Position numbers and translations under genes: made by a program. Positions 26,810 through 36,163 of a stretch of DNA of 40,495 nt are shown piece after piece. Below the pieces are notes generated by a model. It saw nothing but the letters and a program-made list of their open reading frames with translations, was not told the origin of the DNA and ran no database searches. Origin of the DNA: UBA1715 sp964346725 (lineage in GTDB: Bacteria; Bacteroidota; Bacteroidia; Bacteroidales; UBA1715). The stretch lies in the NCBI GenBank assembly GCA_964346725.1, contig CAYFVM010000019.1, forward strand, positions 1 through 40,495, read 5' to 3'. Numbering within the stretch: position 1 is the first letter of the stretch; each line of letters opens with the position of its first letter.

Positions 26810-28287
26810 ATGACAAAACAATTTTTATTTTCAATAATTTTCTTCTTGGTAAGTGTAGCCTCACTTTCGCAGACTTCTGAGATATGCAAATGGGAAGGCG
26901 ACAAACAAGCAGCTGTTGTTTTGACATTTGACGATTGGTCGCCGGGGCACTATCCTATTGTTGTTCCCGAACTCAATGCTCGCGGATTACAAGGTACCTT
27001 TTACATAACTACGAACAGCATTACTTCGGGTAAGAAAACACAATTGGTTGATGCTGCTTCGTACGGACACGAAATTGGCAACCACACGGTTACTCACCCT
27101 CAATCTCCTACAAATATAATTCCCGAAGTGGCTACTGCAAAGGAATTTCTCGACGGTGTTGTAACATCAAAAACCGTTCTCACATTTGATTATCCTTACG
27201 GATCCATAAGCAATGCATTAATTGACACCATTCGCGCCACAGGACATATTGCAGCTCGAGGTGTTGAATCTCCTACAAATGCTGCTCTTGCCTACAATTA
27301 CTTCACTACCGACAATTTGTATTACAGAATAAAATCATTCGGAATGACGGGGTCAGTTTCCACCAAAACATTTGCTTCGTATATTACCAAAGCGATTTCC
27401 GGTAATGGACTTTTGACTTATTTGTATCATAGTGTTGACGATGCGGCAAATTCACATGGCGACAATTGGTATGCGAAAGTTGTGCAAGATTCTCTACAGA
27501 AACAACTTGACACGTTGGTTGCTCTTGAAGACCAGATTTGGGTTACCACTTTGGCAAATGCCGTACTCTATCACCGTGAGGCAACTAATGCCACATTAAC
27601 TGAAAAAGAAGACGACAACGACTCCACCCGTACATTCACCCTCACCGACACGCTCGACAATAATGTGTACACATACCCTCTTACGATAAAGGTGGAAAAT
27701 GCTTCGCAAAATTTTGCTTGTGCCGTTCAGGATGGTGACACATTGCCTCTTGTGACTCGCACTAAAAACTATACTTTGTTTTCAGCCATACCCGACGCAG
27801 GCGACATCATCCTTGTGCGTGATTTTGGTGCCTACTACGATGATTTAGACTCAACAATTGCAGCTGCGGAAAAACTTGATGCAAATCTTTATTCTGAAGT
27901 TTCTTGGATAAATTTACAAGACTCCTTAACGATAGCAAAAACCGTTTCTCGCGAGTTCGGCGATACACTGCAAGCCGTTGTTGACAGCACAGAACAACAG
28001 TTGATCAATGCTATAGAAAGTCTTGAACAAGTTGTTTTTGTGGTAACCTTCAAAGACTNNNNNNNNNNNNNNNNNNNNNNNNNNNNNNNNNNNNNNNNNN
28101 NNNNNNNNNNNNNNNNNNNNNNNNNNNNNNNNNNNNNNNNNNNNNNNNNNNNNNNNNNATTTCCGTTTTTTCTATATCGGGAAGCATAATTAAACAATCT
28201 GTCGGAACATGTAATGTCATTGTCCCCTCGGCGGGCTTGTATTTTGTAAAAATTGCCGAGAAATCATATAAAATTAAAATAGATTAA
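26810..28287 (+). CDS. T9SS-exported polysaccharide deacetylase, interrupted by an assembly gap
   Basis: The start chosen is the ATG at 26810; an in-frame TTG at 26795 adds no signal sequence. A signal peptide (1-20) precedes a NodB-type deacetylase domain: TFDD (39-42, with the metal and base Asp residues), HTVTHP with His92 and His96, and FDYPYG as motif 3. A domain with a TYPLTIKVENAS-type strand and a helical segment follow, ending VVFVVTFKD at the gap. After the Ns, 28159-28287 reads ISVFSISGSIIKQS, then LYFVKIAEKSYKIKID and a stop, a typical type A T9SS sorting tail. The two parts are in different phases across 100 Ns, so the gap length is a placeholder. Treating them as one gene is inference; the tail has no other visible owner. 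The next gene starts 2 bases later. Confidence 0.8.
28059..28158. other. assembly gap of 100 Ns
   Basis: Exactly 100 unknown bases, the usual placeholder for a scaffold join of unknown length. The flanking coding phases do not match across 100 bases; a real gap of 3n+2 bases would join them. Confidence 0.99.
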
Positions 28288-28289
28288 CT

Positions 28290-29816
28290 ATGCGGAAAGT
28301 ACTTGCAATTATTCTTCTCAGTTTCTTTTGTTTTAGCGGTTATGCTCAAAAACTTACGAAACTCTATAAATACTACAACAGCCAGGAATACGTGAAATGT
28401 GTTGAAATGTGCAACACAGCTCTCAAGAAAAAACCTGAAATGCTTGAAGCATATTATGTAAAAGCTATTGCCTACTATGAAATGGCACAATCGCCTGCCG
28501 ATTACAAGGAATTCTCAAAAAATCCTCTTCTTGATTGTCTTTCAAGTTTAAGCATTCTAAGTTCAAAAGACACGGAAAGAGAAATACTTGATCTACATAG
28601 CGATACGCTTGAGATTATTAAAAATTATAGCGAAAAACGTGCGAATAAAATAAAAAACAGTAGCACTAGTGAAGCACAAGCCATATATCAAAAATTGAAT
28701 AGTATTTTTCAGACCAAAAGTGATGCCTTGGAATTTGCTCGTGCCGAAGCTTATGCCGGTCGCTACGACAAATGTTACTCAAAAGTGGAAAAACTCTACA
28801 ACAAAGCACCGGAAGAAATAAGCAGTTCGCATGAAAATTACACTGCTCTTACCCAAGGAGCTCTTCTCTTGGCAGACAATTGGATGTTTAGCGACCTCTT
28901 TTCGCTGATTGAAACATATAAAACAAAGTTCGCCGGCAACTATGGTATCAGTGAAGGATTCAAAAAAGCTCTTCTCAAGAGTATTGACACAGCGCGTACC
29001 GATGACAACAAAACGTTGTTTTATGAGTTTTCACTAAAAGGCTTGGAACTCTATCCCGATGACAAAGGCGTTTCTAGTCATATAGAAAAACGATGGATGG
29101 AATTAATTGATTCACAAGTGAATGCATATAGAGCCACAGCAAATAGCCAACGCACATGGAAAGACAGTGTGTATTTGCGTAACGCATATCGCTATCTCGC
29201 TTTAGCCAAAGAAGTATTCCCTACCGACAGAAAATTTCAAGATAAAGAATCAAATCTTAATAGTGAATTTCATATAGTGCCTTTGAGCTACGAAAAAGAA
29301 TTGTTCCGCTCGTATGCTTTACAGGCTGTCAATACTTGGCGTACAAAAGGCTGCGAGTGCGACACCAGCGAAATTGTGACCGTTGCGCCAGTTCCAACAA
29401 TAGAATGGGACACGACACTCGAACGGCTTGCCAACGAACACGCACGTGAAATGTTTTTTGAAAATCATAGCGAAGACATAAACTTGAACGGCGAAACGCC
29501 ATGGGATCGTATCAATAAGACTCGCTACAAAGGTACAACATACCAAACCGAAGAAGGCCTAAATTTTGTACAAGCAATGGGTATGGCTTTTTGTGTTGGC
29601 TATGGATACTCCTTTAACGGCGTGCAAGATGATGAAGGCATGAAAACCGTTATTGATTCCATGATAAACCATTGGATTACGCAGAAAAAATCACAAACGT
29701 GCATGAAACTCATGACACCGAACATGACACACATGGCTATTGGAATGTGCGGCGATAAATGGGTATTTTGGGCTATTATGAAATACGATATTCTGATTCA
29801 AAAGAAACGGAATTAA
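28290..29816 (+). CDS. secreted TPR-CAP domain protein
   Basis: The 508 residues open with a signal peptide (1-19, ending GYAQ), then TPR-like helices (about 24-105, with EYVKCVEMCNTALKKKPEML) and further helical repeats to about 330. The C-terminal 150 residues form a CAP/SCP-like domain: ERLANEHAREMFFENHSED, LNGETPWDRINK, GLNFVQAMG, a MINHWITQK helix, LMTPNMTHMAIGMCGDKWVF. CAP domains occur in secreted proteins with varied roles and the bacterial function is mostly unknown. It starts 2 bases after the deacetylase stop and its stop overlaps the rnhB start (TAATG), so it is part of a transcript. Its TPR plus CAP make-up recalls the protein at 22715-25135. Confidence 0.8.
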   Translation: MRKVLAIILLSFFCFSGYAQKLTKLYKYYNSQEYVKCVEMCNTALKKKPEMLEAYYVKAIAYYEMAQSPADYKEFSKNPLLDCLSSLSILSSKDTEREILDLHSDTLEIIKNYSEKRANKIKNSSTSEAQAIYQKLNSIFQTKSDALEFARAEAYAGRYDKCYSKVEKLYNKAPEEISSSHENYTALTQGALLLADNWMFSDLFSLIETYKTKFAGNYGISEGFKKALLKSIDTARTDDNKTLFYEFSLKGLELYPDDKGVSSHIEKRWMELIDSQVNAYRATANSQRTWKDSVYLRNAYRYLALAKEVFPTDRKFQDKESNLNSEFHIVPLSYEKELFRSYALQAVNTWRTKGCECDTSEIVTVAPVPTIEWDTTLERLANEHAREMFFENHSEDINLNGETPWDRINKTRYKGTTYQTEEGLNFVQAMGMAFCVGYGYSFNGVQDDEGMKTVIDSMINHWITQKKSQTCMKLMTPNMTHMAIGMCGDKWVFWAIMKYDILIQKKRN

Positions 29817-30418
29817 TGCTTGCCTCGTTTTTTACCGAACATTGCATTGAAGCCGGCTGTGATGAAGCCGGACGAGGATGTCTTGCCGGACCGGTATATG
29901 CCGCTGCGGTCATTTTCCCTTCCGATTATCACAATAAAGACCTCAACGATTCAAAACAATTGACTGATGCAAAACGCAAAGAGCTTAGAATACAAATAGA
30001 GCGAGACGCTATTTCTTGGGCCGTTGGGATTGTTGACAATCACGAAATTGACAAGATAAACATACTCAATGCGTCAATTCTTGGAATGCATAGAGCTCTT
30101 GAAAAACTCACACCACAACCCGAACATATTATTGTTGATGGCAACAAATTTAAGCCGTATAAACAAGTCCCCCACGACTGTGTTGTGAAAGGCGATGGTA
30201 AATATTTGGCAATTGCAGCCGCTTCCATTCTTGCAAAAACCTATCGTGACGATTACATGGATAGCATTCATCAACAATTCCCCATGTACAATTGGATATC
30301 AAACAAAGGGTATCCTACACTCGCACATAAAATTGCCATTCAAAAATATGGCTTGACAGATTTCCACCGCATAACCTTCAACTCCGAATTGCATACACAA
30401 TATCGGTTAGAATTGTAA
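29816..30418 (+). CDS. rnhB: ribonuclease HII
   Basis: RNase HII cuts RNA in RNA-DNA hybrids and starts ribonucleotide excision repair. From the ATG at 29816 it has 200 residues, the usual size, with CDEAGRGCLAGPVYAAAV (Asp16-Glu17 of the DEDD site), LNDSKQLTDAKR, a further Asp in HIIVDGNKF, AIAAASILAKTYRD and the C-terminal NKGYPT...HKIAI. A longer frame from 29759 would overlap the CAP gene by 58 bases and adds unrelated residues, so it is rejected. The start overlaps the upstream stop by one base (TAATG), implying translational coupling. Confidence 0.95.
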   Translation: MLASFFTEHCIEAGCDEAGRGCLAGPVYAAAVIFPSDYHNKDLNDSKQLTDAKRKELRIQIERDAISWAVGIVDNHEIDKINILNASILGMHRALEKLTPQPEHIIVDGNKFKPYKQVPHDCVVKGDGKYLAIAAASILAKTYRDDYMDSIHQQFPMYNWISNKGYPTLAHKIAIQKYGLTDFHRITFNSELHTQYRLEL

Positions 30419-30631
30419 TAGCAATAATGTAAATTTTATCGTACACTTTTTCTATTAGAAATTTTATTTTTTTCTGAAGTAAAACTATCCCCAATTGCGT
30501 GTAAAATACAAGAATTTCGCAAAAATAGCACTAAAAATGACCGTAGTGTTGCTTTTTATACTTTGTTTTTTCAATTTTTTAATTGAACTTTGTATAATCT
30601 GAAAAAGCAATAGTATCTTAAAATTAACATT

Positions 30632-30979
30632 ATGGAGAAGTATTCATTAACTGCCGTAGTAAAAGAAATGCAGAACCTGAAAAAAGAAATGGCGATTTGG
30701 CAAAATTCTATGGTAAAATATCTAAATCTTATCTCAAATAAAACTGACAGATGGCTTTCTCTCACTGAATTGATAGAATACCTTCCTTCCAAACCAGCTC
30801 CAGCAACTATATATGGATGGGTATCAAAAAAAACAATTCCTTATCACAAATGTGGGAAACGATTATCGTTCTTGAAATCAGAAATTGACGAATGGGTTTT
30901 TAAAAATGGACTTAATGCTGACAAAGAAGACCTTTCTGCCGATGAAAGCGATGAACCCATTAATCTAATTACAATATAA
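30632..30979 (+). CDS. small HTH_17/excisionase-like DNA-binding protein
   Basis: The 115 residues have an N-terminal helix likely to form a coiled coil (EMQNLKKEMAIWQNSMVKYL), a helix-turn-helix of the MerR/excisionase type at about 47-92 (LTELIEYLPSKPAPATIYGW, VSKKTIPYHKCGKRLSFLKS, EIDEWV), and an acidic tail. In Bacteroidota such proteins often belong to mobile elements or act as small regulators. No integrase or mobilisation gene is next to it. The 213-base AT-rich spacer from 30419 holds no recognisable gene and no clean consensus promoter. Confidence 0.8.
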   Translation: MEKYSLTAVVKEMQNLKKEMAIWQNSMVKYLNLISNKTDRWLSLTELIEYLPSKPAPATIYGWVSKKTIPYHKCGKRLSFLKSEIDEWVFKNGLNADKEDLSADESDEPINLITI

Positions 30980-31002
30980 GGAGACAGGAATGTTTACTAT
31001 TC

Positions 31003-32304
31003 TCACAACCTTCCAAAATCTAAGAAAAGTGCATAAAAGAATATCGCAAAAATAATTGCCATTCCAACTAATTGCGCACGTTCCATAAATTTATCACTCG
31101 GTTTCCTACCCGCTATTAGTTCATAGATAAGAAACAACAAATGTCCTCCATCGAGTCCCGGAATTGGAAGAATGTTCATAAACGCAAGTATCACGGAGAA
31201 CAATGCTGCCAATGACCAAAAACTTGCCCAATTCCATGACTCATCATACATTTTGCCCATTGAAACAAAACTACCAACTTGTTGTGATCCTTCCTTAGTA
31301 AACACGAGTTTGAATTGTTTTACGTAAAAGGCAAGCGTGTTGAATCCCATCTTTATACCTTCGGGGATTGATTGCAACAAGCTGTACTCCTCCGTTTGCA
31401 CTTCAAAGAGATCTCCCACCGGTTTTGTCCACGCTCCTATTTTCCCTTCCGAAGAAACAGTAATAGGAACTTTCTCCTCGTATCCATGGCGGAGCACGGT
31501 CAATTCAATTGATTTGTTTTTGTACGCCTCCACCGTTTTTACAAAGTCTATAAACGCCGGTGTTGGTACAGTGTCTATTGCTATAATTTTATCTTCAATC
31601 CGCAAATCAGACTGAGCCGCCGGAGTGTTTGGCATAATTGAGTCTACAATAAACGGGACAAATTCTGCAATGAAAAAAGAGTTGGGATTTGCTATCACTT
31701 GTCGCCCAATATCTGAAGGAATTGTAATTTGCTCAAGTTGTCCACCACGCTCAACCGTGATAGTTTTGGCATCGTCAAGCAAAATTTGCGAAACAGCCTG
31801 GGCCAACGTAAGTGGTTCAATATCATCAACTTTTAAAATTTTATCACCGTTTTGAATCCCCATTGAAAGAGCTGTTGAATCACAATAAACGCCGTATTCA
31901 AGATTTTTTAATGGAATATACGTTTTACCCCATGCAAAAGAAATTCCGGCATATATAATAATTGCAGCAATGAAATTAAACATCACACCTCCGAGTATTA
32001 TCAAAAATCGTTGCCACAAAGGTTTAGAGCGATATTCCCATGGCTTTGGTTCCGACTTCAAAGAGTCTGTATCCATAGATTCATCAACCATTCCCGAAAT
32101 TTTACAATATCCTCCAAGTGGCAACCAGCCAAGTCCATAGGTTGTTTCGCCTTTTTGAAACTTAAATAACGAAAACCATGGATTGAAGAAAAGATAAAAT
32201 TTCTCAACTCGTGCACCGAACAATTTAGCGAATGTAAAATGTCCAAGTTCGTGCACAAACACGAGAAGTGAAAGGGTAACTATTAATTGGAGAGCTTGCA
32301 TCAT
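31003..32304 (-). CDS. rseP: RseP-type site-2 membrane metalloprotease
   Basis: The 433-residue protein has the zinc site FVHELGHF (His18, Glu19, His22) in its first membrane helix, a second helix segment near FLIILGGVMFNFIAAIIIYA, two PDZ-like regions (about 130-285, with NGDKILKVDDIEPL and IEDKIIAIDTVP), and the C-terminal third zinc ligand motif ILPIPGLDGGHLLF. RseP enzymes cut membrane-bound anti-sigma factors and signal peptides. The start overlaps the dxr stop by 4 bases, so the genes are translated together. Confidence 0.94.
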   Translation of the reverse strand: MMQALQLIVTLSLLVFVHELGHFTFAKLFGARVEKFYLFFNPWFSLFKFQKGETTYGLGWLPLGGYCKISGMVDESMDTDSLKSEPKPWEYRSKPLWQRFLIILGGVMFNFIAAIIIYAGISFAWGKTYIPLKNLEYGVYCDSTALSMGIQNGDKILKVDDIEPLTLAQAVSQILLDDAKTITVERGGQLEQITIPSDIGRQVIANPNSFFIAEFVPFIVDSIMPNTPAAQSDLRIEDKIIAIDTVPTPAFIDFVKTVEAYKNKSIELTVLRHGYEEKVPITVSSEGKIGAWTKPVGDLFEVQTEEYSLLQSIPEGIKMGFNTLAFYVKQFKLVFTKEGSQQVGSFVSMGKMYDESWNWASFWSLAALFSVILAFMNILPIPGLDGGHLLFLIYELIAGRKPSDKFMERAQLVGMAIIFAIFFYALFLDFGRL

Positions 32305-33455
32305 AGTAGTGATTGTGTGTATTTCATTGATTCTTGATGTGTTTCAACATAATCTTGTAACGTAGGTTCAGCTACAAAAGGTATGTGAGACATCGTTTTT
32401 TCTATTAAATCTGACATGCCGAAAAACGATATTTTGTCGTGCAAAAATGCATTAACCACCACTTCGTTGGCTGCATTCATTATACAAGGCATTGTTCCTC
32501 CTTGGATAATTGCAGACAGCGCTATATCGAGATTTCTAAAGTTTTTACGGTCTGGAGCCTCAAACGTCAAATTGGAATATTCAAACAAATTAACTCGTGG
32601 AAAATCTGCATACAAACGTTCTGGAAACGCAAACGCATATTGAATAGGAAGACGCATATCGGGCATACCAAGTTGCGCCTTTATTGAACCATCTTTGAAT
32701 TGTACCGCAGAATGCACAATTGATTGCGGATGCACAAGAACTTCAATGTTTTTTGGTTCTATGTTAAACAACCATTTTGCTTCTATTACCTCCAAGCCTT
32801 TGTTCATCAAAGATGCAGAGTCAATGGTAACTTTTGCTCCCATTGACCAGTTTGGATGTTTGAGTGCTTGATTTTTCGTTACGGTAGCTAACTGCTGTGC
32901 CGAAAAACCTCGGAATGGGCCACCAGAAGCGGTCAATAAAATTTTTTCAGGAGTATTGCCAAATTGTATTTCTCCTTGCAAACATTGATAAATAGCCGAA
33001 TGCTCAGAATCAACAGGAATTATTGCAGATTTTGGATGCTTTTTGAGAAGAGAATTAACCAATTGTCCTGCAACAACCAAAACTTCTTTGTTTGCGAGTG
33101 CAATTATTTTATCATTCTCAATAGCATTAATAATCGGTGCTAAACCCGCATAGCCTACCAATGCGCCCAACACCATATCCACCGTGTTCATTTTCACCAC
33201 GTCATTCAACGAATCAGCACCGGTAAAAACCTTTATCATGTGTTTCTCCAACTTTGCAGAAACATACTCGTACTTGTCGGGATTGGTTATAACAACTACG
33301 TTGGGGTTGTATTTAATAGCTTGTTCTACTAATAAATCGGCATTGTTGTGTGCAGTAAGCACCTCAACTGAAAATTCTTTTGGATGACGAGAAATGACAT
33401 CAAGAGCTTGTGTCCCAATAGAACCAGTAGAACCAAGAAGCGCAATTCTTTTCAT
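32301..33455 (-). CDS. dxr: 1-deoxy-D-xylulose 5-phosphate reductoisomerase
   Basis: Dxr makes 2-C-methylerythritol 4-phosphate, the committed step of MEP isoprenoid synthesis. From the ATG at 33455 it has 384 residues, with the NADPH-binding ALLGSTGSIG at the N terminus, ALANKEVLVVAG, the metal and substrate site VDSEHSAIYQC, LTASGGPF, HPNWSMGAKVTIDSASLMNK and ANEVVVNAFL. A frame extension to 33506 overlaps the upstream M23 gene and adds unrelated residues. The start lies 2 bases after the M23 stop. Confidence 0.96.
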   Translation of the reverse strand: MKRIALLGSTGSIGTQALDVISRHPKEFSVEVLTAHNNADLLVEQAIKYNPNVVVITNPDKYEYVSAKLEKHMIKVFTGADSLNDVVKMNTVDMVLGALVGYAGLAPIINAIENDKIIALANKEVLVVAGQLVNSLLKKHPKSAIIPVDSEHSAIYQCLQGEIQFGNTPEKILLTASGGPFRGFSAQQLATVTKNQALKHPNWSMGAKVTIDSASLMNKGLEVIEAKWLFNIEPKNIEVLVHPQSIVHSAVQFKDGSIKAQLGMPDMRLPIQYAFAFPERLYADFPRVNLFEYSNLTFEAPDRKNFRNLDIALSAIIQGGTMPCIMNAANEVVVNAFLHDKISFFGMSDLIEKTMSHIPFVAEPTLQDYVETHQESMKYTQSLL

Positions 33456-33457
33456 AA

Positions 33458-34354
33458 TTAAAACACAATATATTTTTCGGAGTTGACCGGCTTGCTTTCG
33501 TGCCACAACTCAAAATGAAGATGAGGCCCCAAAGTAAGATCGCCCGTGTTACCGAGCAATGCAATTCCCTCACCTGCAATCACTTGATCTCCAGCTTTTT
33601 TCAATAACTTAGAATTATGTTTGTAGACCGAAATGAAGTCATTGCTATGCTGTATTACCATTACGAATCCGGTTTCAACCGTCCATGTAGCAAGAAGAAC
33701 CGTTCCGCTCAATACTGAATGAATAATACTATTTTCTGCAGCAACTACATCGGTACCATAATGACCATATCCGAAATGACTTGAAACAACGCCGGTTACA
33801 GGAGGATAAAAGAACATGTTTTCAATTCGCACTCCTGCAGAATTTGCATGGAAATTAACGTTAAGTGCTTCATTTTCTTGTATTTCCATTCGCAACATGG
33901 AATCGACTGGAGAAATTTCAAAATTCAAATTTACATACTTATTCTCCGTTTGTTCTACTGCCAATGAATCAACATTTTCGTACTCATCAGGAGAATCTCC
34001 GTTAAGAATATTCTGTAGTATCTCCATTTTCTGCGAATACAATCGCATTTGATATTCGAGAGAATCAACTAACTGAGCATTCCTCTCAATTTTTTCACGT
34101 TCTTCCAATTCCGGATAATTTGGAATAATATACTCCTTCAATGGCGTATAGGCTATAACCACATACACCATAATAATGAGTATGAGTAAAGAAGATCCAA
34201 GCAACAAAAACATATTGTGAATTGACAATCGAAACGAGACTACTTCAGCAAAAGTCTTATCGTTACGAATTGTAAGACGGTATTTCGTGCGAAATTTTTG
34301 CCTTCGCAATACACGTCTTTGCTTCCTTGTTAGTTTTATTTTATTGTTCTCCAT
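33458..34354 (-). CDS. M23 (LytM-type) peptidase with one membrane anchor
   Basis: The 298 residues begin with a basic cytoplasmic tail (KLTRKQRRVLRRQKFRTK), one membrane helix (about 48-70), a coiled segment (about 80-120), and a C-terminal LytM domain. Zinc ligands are present: HYGTDV (His and Asp) and HLHFE, with the intervening His in SVYKHNS. It is therefore probably an active cell-wall endopeptidase, or an EnvC-like regulator of one, facing the periplasm. It overlaps the lolD end by 14 bases and is part of the ispB-lolD-M23-dxr-rseP run. Confidence 0.9.
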   Translation of the reverse strand: MENNKIKLTRKQRRVLRRQKFRTKYRLTIRNDKTFAEVVSFRLSIHNMFLLLGSSLLILIIMVYVVIAYTPLKEYIIPNYPELEEREKIERNAQLVDSLEYQMRLYSQKMEILQNILNGDSPDEYENVDSLAVEQTENKYVNLNFEISPVDSMLRMEIQENEALNVNFHANSAGVRIENMFFYPPVTGVVSSHFGYGHYGTDVVAAENSIIHSVLSGTVLLATWTVETGFVMVIQHSNDFISVYKHNSKLLKKAGDQVIAGEGIALLGNTGDLTLGPHLHFELWHESKPVNSEKYIVF

Positions 34355-35009
34355 CTTCTATGATTTTACCGTCTTCCATTTTTACAACCCTATCGGATAT
34401 TGAAGCCAAATTATCATCATGAGTTACAATCACGAATGTTTGATGAAACGCATCGCGTAAGCGAAGAAATAACTCATGAAGTTCGGTTTTATTGTGAGAA
34501 TCCAAATTTCCAGAAGGCTCATCAGCAAAAATCACTGATGGATTATTCATAATAGCTCGCGCAACTGCCACACGTTGTTGTTCACCACCCGAAAGCTCCG
34601 ATGGTTTGTGTGTCATTCGTGATGATAAATTCAAAAAATCCAAAAGTTCTTTTGCTCTATTTTCAGCCTGTTTAAGTGTTTTTCCTTGCAACATTGCTGG
34701 AATACACACGTTTTCCAAGGCCGTAAATTCCGGTAATAATTGATGAAATTGAAATACGAATCCAATATGTTCGTTTCGGAAACGAGCTAATTCTTTTTCT
34801 TTTAATGTGCGAATGTCAGTCCCAAGAATTGAAACTTCACCTTCGTTTGCATCTAAAAGTGTCCCCATTATCTGTAATAACGTGGTTTTACCAGCGCCAC
34901 TCTTGCCTACTATCGAAACAATTTCACCACTCTCCACATCTAAGTCAATCCCTTTCAACACTTGAAGTGAGCCAAATGATTTTTGTATGTTTCGTGTCTG
35001 TATAATCAT
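34341..35009 (-). CDS. lolD: LolD-like ABC transporter ATP-binding protein
   Basis: The 222-residue ATPase has Walker A VGKSGAGKTTLLQ, Q-loop FVFQFHQLLPEFTALEN, signature LSGGEQQRVAVARA, Walker B VIFADEPSGNLD and the H-loop VTHD. FQFHQLLPEFTALENV and the DEPSGNLD ending fit the LolD/MacB subfamily, which moves lipoproteins to the outer membrane. The LolC/E permease is not in the window, so the exact partner is unproven. It follows the prenyl synthase by 32 bases and overlaps the M23 gene. Confidence 0.9.
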   Translation of the reverse strand: MIIQTRNIQKSFGSLQVLKGIDLDVESGEIVSIVGKSGAGKTTLLQIMGTLLDANEGEVSILGTDIRTLKEKELARFRNEHIGFVFQFHQLLPEFTALENVCIPAMLQGKTLKQAENRAKELLDFLNLSSRMTHKPSELSGGEQQRVAVARAIMNNPSVIFADEPSGNLDSHNKTELHELFLRLRDAFHQTFVIVTHDDNLASISDRVVKMEDGKIIEDGEQ

Positions 35010-35041
35010 ATTCGCAAAGTAACTAATTTTTATTCAGAATT

Positions 35042-36016
35042 TTATACATCAGTAATTCGCACATAGTCAATTAAATCAATCAAAGCCTTGCGTGATTCGG
35101 ATTCTGGGAATGTGAGACAAAGTTCTTTTGCTTGCTCACAAAAACTTTTACTTTTCTGCTGAACGTACGCTATTCCTCCGTGTGCAATCACAAAATCGGC
35201 AACGGTCTGCATTGCTGCTTTATCTGAATGCTTGATCTTTATCTGCAATTTTATTTTTGTTCGTTCGGCAAGCGAAACTTGTTGCAAGGCATATATTAAG
35301 GGCAACGTCATTTTATTTTCTTGCAAATCATTCAAAGAAGCCTTCCCAAGTATATTCGTTTTGGAATAATCCAAAGCATCGTCACGAATTTGAAACGCAA
35401 TGCCAAGATATTCAGCAATTTTTGCAATTTTTGCAATATCTTCATCAGAGGCTAGGTGTGAAGAATATGCTCCCATTATCATGGAAGAACGGAACAATGC
35501 AGCCGTTTTATTTTTTATTATCTCAAAATAAGATTCTTCTGTATTTTCAAGAGCTTTGGCGTTTTCTATTTGTTTCAATTCACCTTCGCTCATTTCGCGC
35601 ACGGCATTCGACATTATTTCCAACATCTTTATTTCGTTGTGTTCCATGGCAAATAGCAAGCCTTTAGCCAAATAATAATCGCCTGCGAGTACTGCCACTT
35701 TGTTTTTCCAAACAGATTTGACCGACAAAAAATTTCTTCGTTTTTCGGCATCGTCAACTACATCATCATGGATGAGCGTTGCATTGTGAAGCAATTCCAC
35801 CATGTAAGCTGCCGAATAGGTGGTTTCGGTTACCTCTCCAAAAATTCGTGCCGACAAAAACACCAAAGCCGGACGTAATTGTTTGCCTTTGTGTCCAAAA
35901 ACATATGCCGTTATTGCATTCAACATTGCAGTTTTTGAAAATAACTGCGCGCCAAACATTTCATTTAATTTTTTTATATCTCCCTGAATTATAGAAGGAA
36001 ACGCATACTCTGACAT
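35042..36016 (-). CDS. ispB: trans-polyprenyl diphosphate synthase (octaprenyl-type)
   Basis: The 324-residue protein from the ATG at 36016 has the first Asp-rich motif LIHDDVVDDAEKRRN (DDxxD), GKQLRPALVFL upstream, and the second motif FQIRDDALDYS (DDxxD). KNKVAVLAGDYYLAKG is also typical. Long-chain prenyl synthases make the tail of quinones. Chain length cannot be read from the sequence with certainty, so the symbol is by similarity. An open extension to 36106 would include the -7 box at 36038-36045 and is rejected. It heads the lolD-M23-dxr-rseP run. Confidence 0.9.
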   Translation of the reverse strand: MSEYAFPSIIQGDIKKLNEMFGAQLFSKTAMLNAITAYVFGHKGKQLRPALVFLSARIFGEVTETTYSAAYMVELLHNATLIHDDVVDDAEKRRNFLSVKSVWKNKVAVLAGDYYLAKGLLFAMEHNEIKMLEIMSNAVREMSEGELKQIENAKALENTEESYFEIIKNKTAALFRSSMIMGAYSSHLASDEDIAKIAKIAEYLGIAFQIRDDALDYSKTNILGKASLNDLQENKMTLPLIYALQQVSLAERTKIKLQIKIKHSDKAAMQTVADFVIAHGGIAYVQQKSKSFCEQAKELCLTFPESESRKALIDLIDYVRITDV

Positions 36017-36037
36017 CTGTCCGAACTTTATTTTTGT

Positions 36038-36045
36038 CAAAGGTA
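36038..36045 (-). promoter_or_regulatory. -7 box of the ispB-led operon
   Basis: Minus strand TACCTTTG (TAnnTTTG) 21 bases before the chosen ispB start. No TTG at ideal spacing. Confidence 0.5.
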
Positions 36046-36163
36046 TGACTTTTTTATAGATACACATGTACAAAGTCAAAAAGCGCATGGAGTTTTCAAA
36101 AAACAATCTGTCTAAAATATGACCGTAAATGCACCATGTCTAAAATTTTTGGATTTTAATCAT

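Noticed and set aside
28159..28189. Continuation of the deacetylase frame straight across the Ns, ending at 28189
   Set aside because: That phase gives an unrelated tail and depends on the gap being exactly 100 bases; the other phase gives a clear T9SS sorting tail ending at 28287.
29759..29815. Longer N terminus for ribonuclease HII
   Set aside because: It would overlap the TPR-CAP gene and add residues that are not in the family; the TAATG start gives the usual 200 residues.
33456..33506. Longer N terminus for Dxr
   Set aside because: It overlaps the M23 gene and precedes the conserved MKRIALLGSTGSIG start.
36017..36106. Longer N terminus for the polyprenyl synthase
   Set aside because: It contains the -7 box, and the family usually starts near 36016 with about 324 residues.
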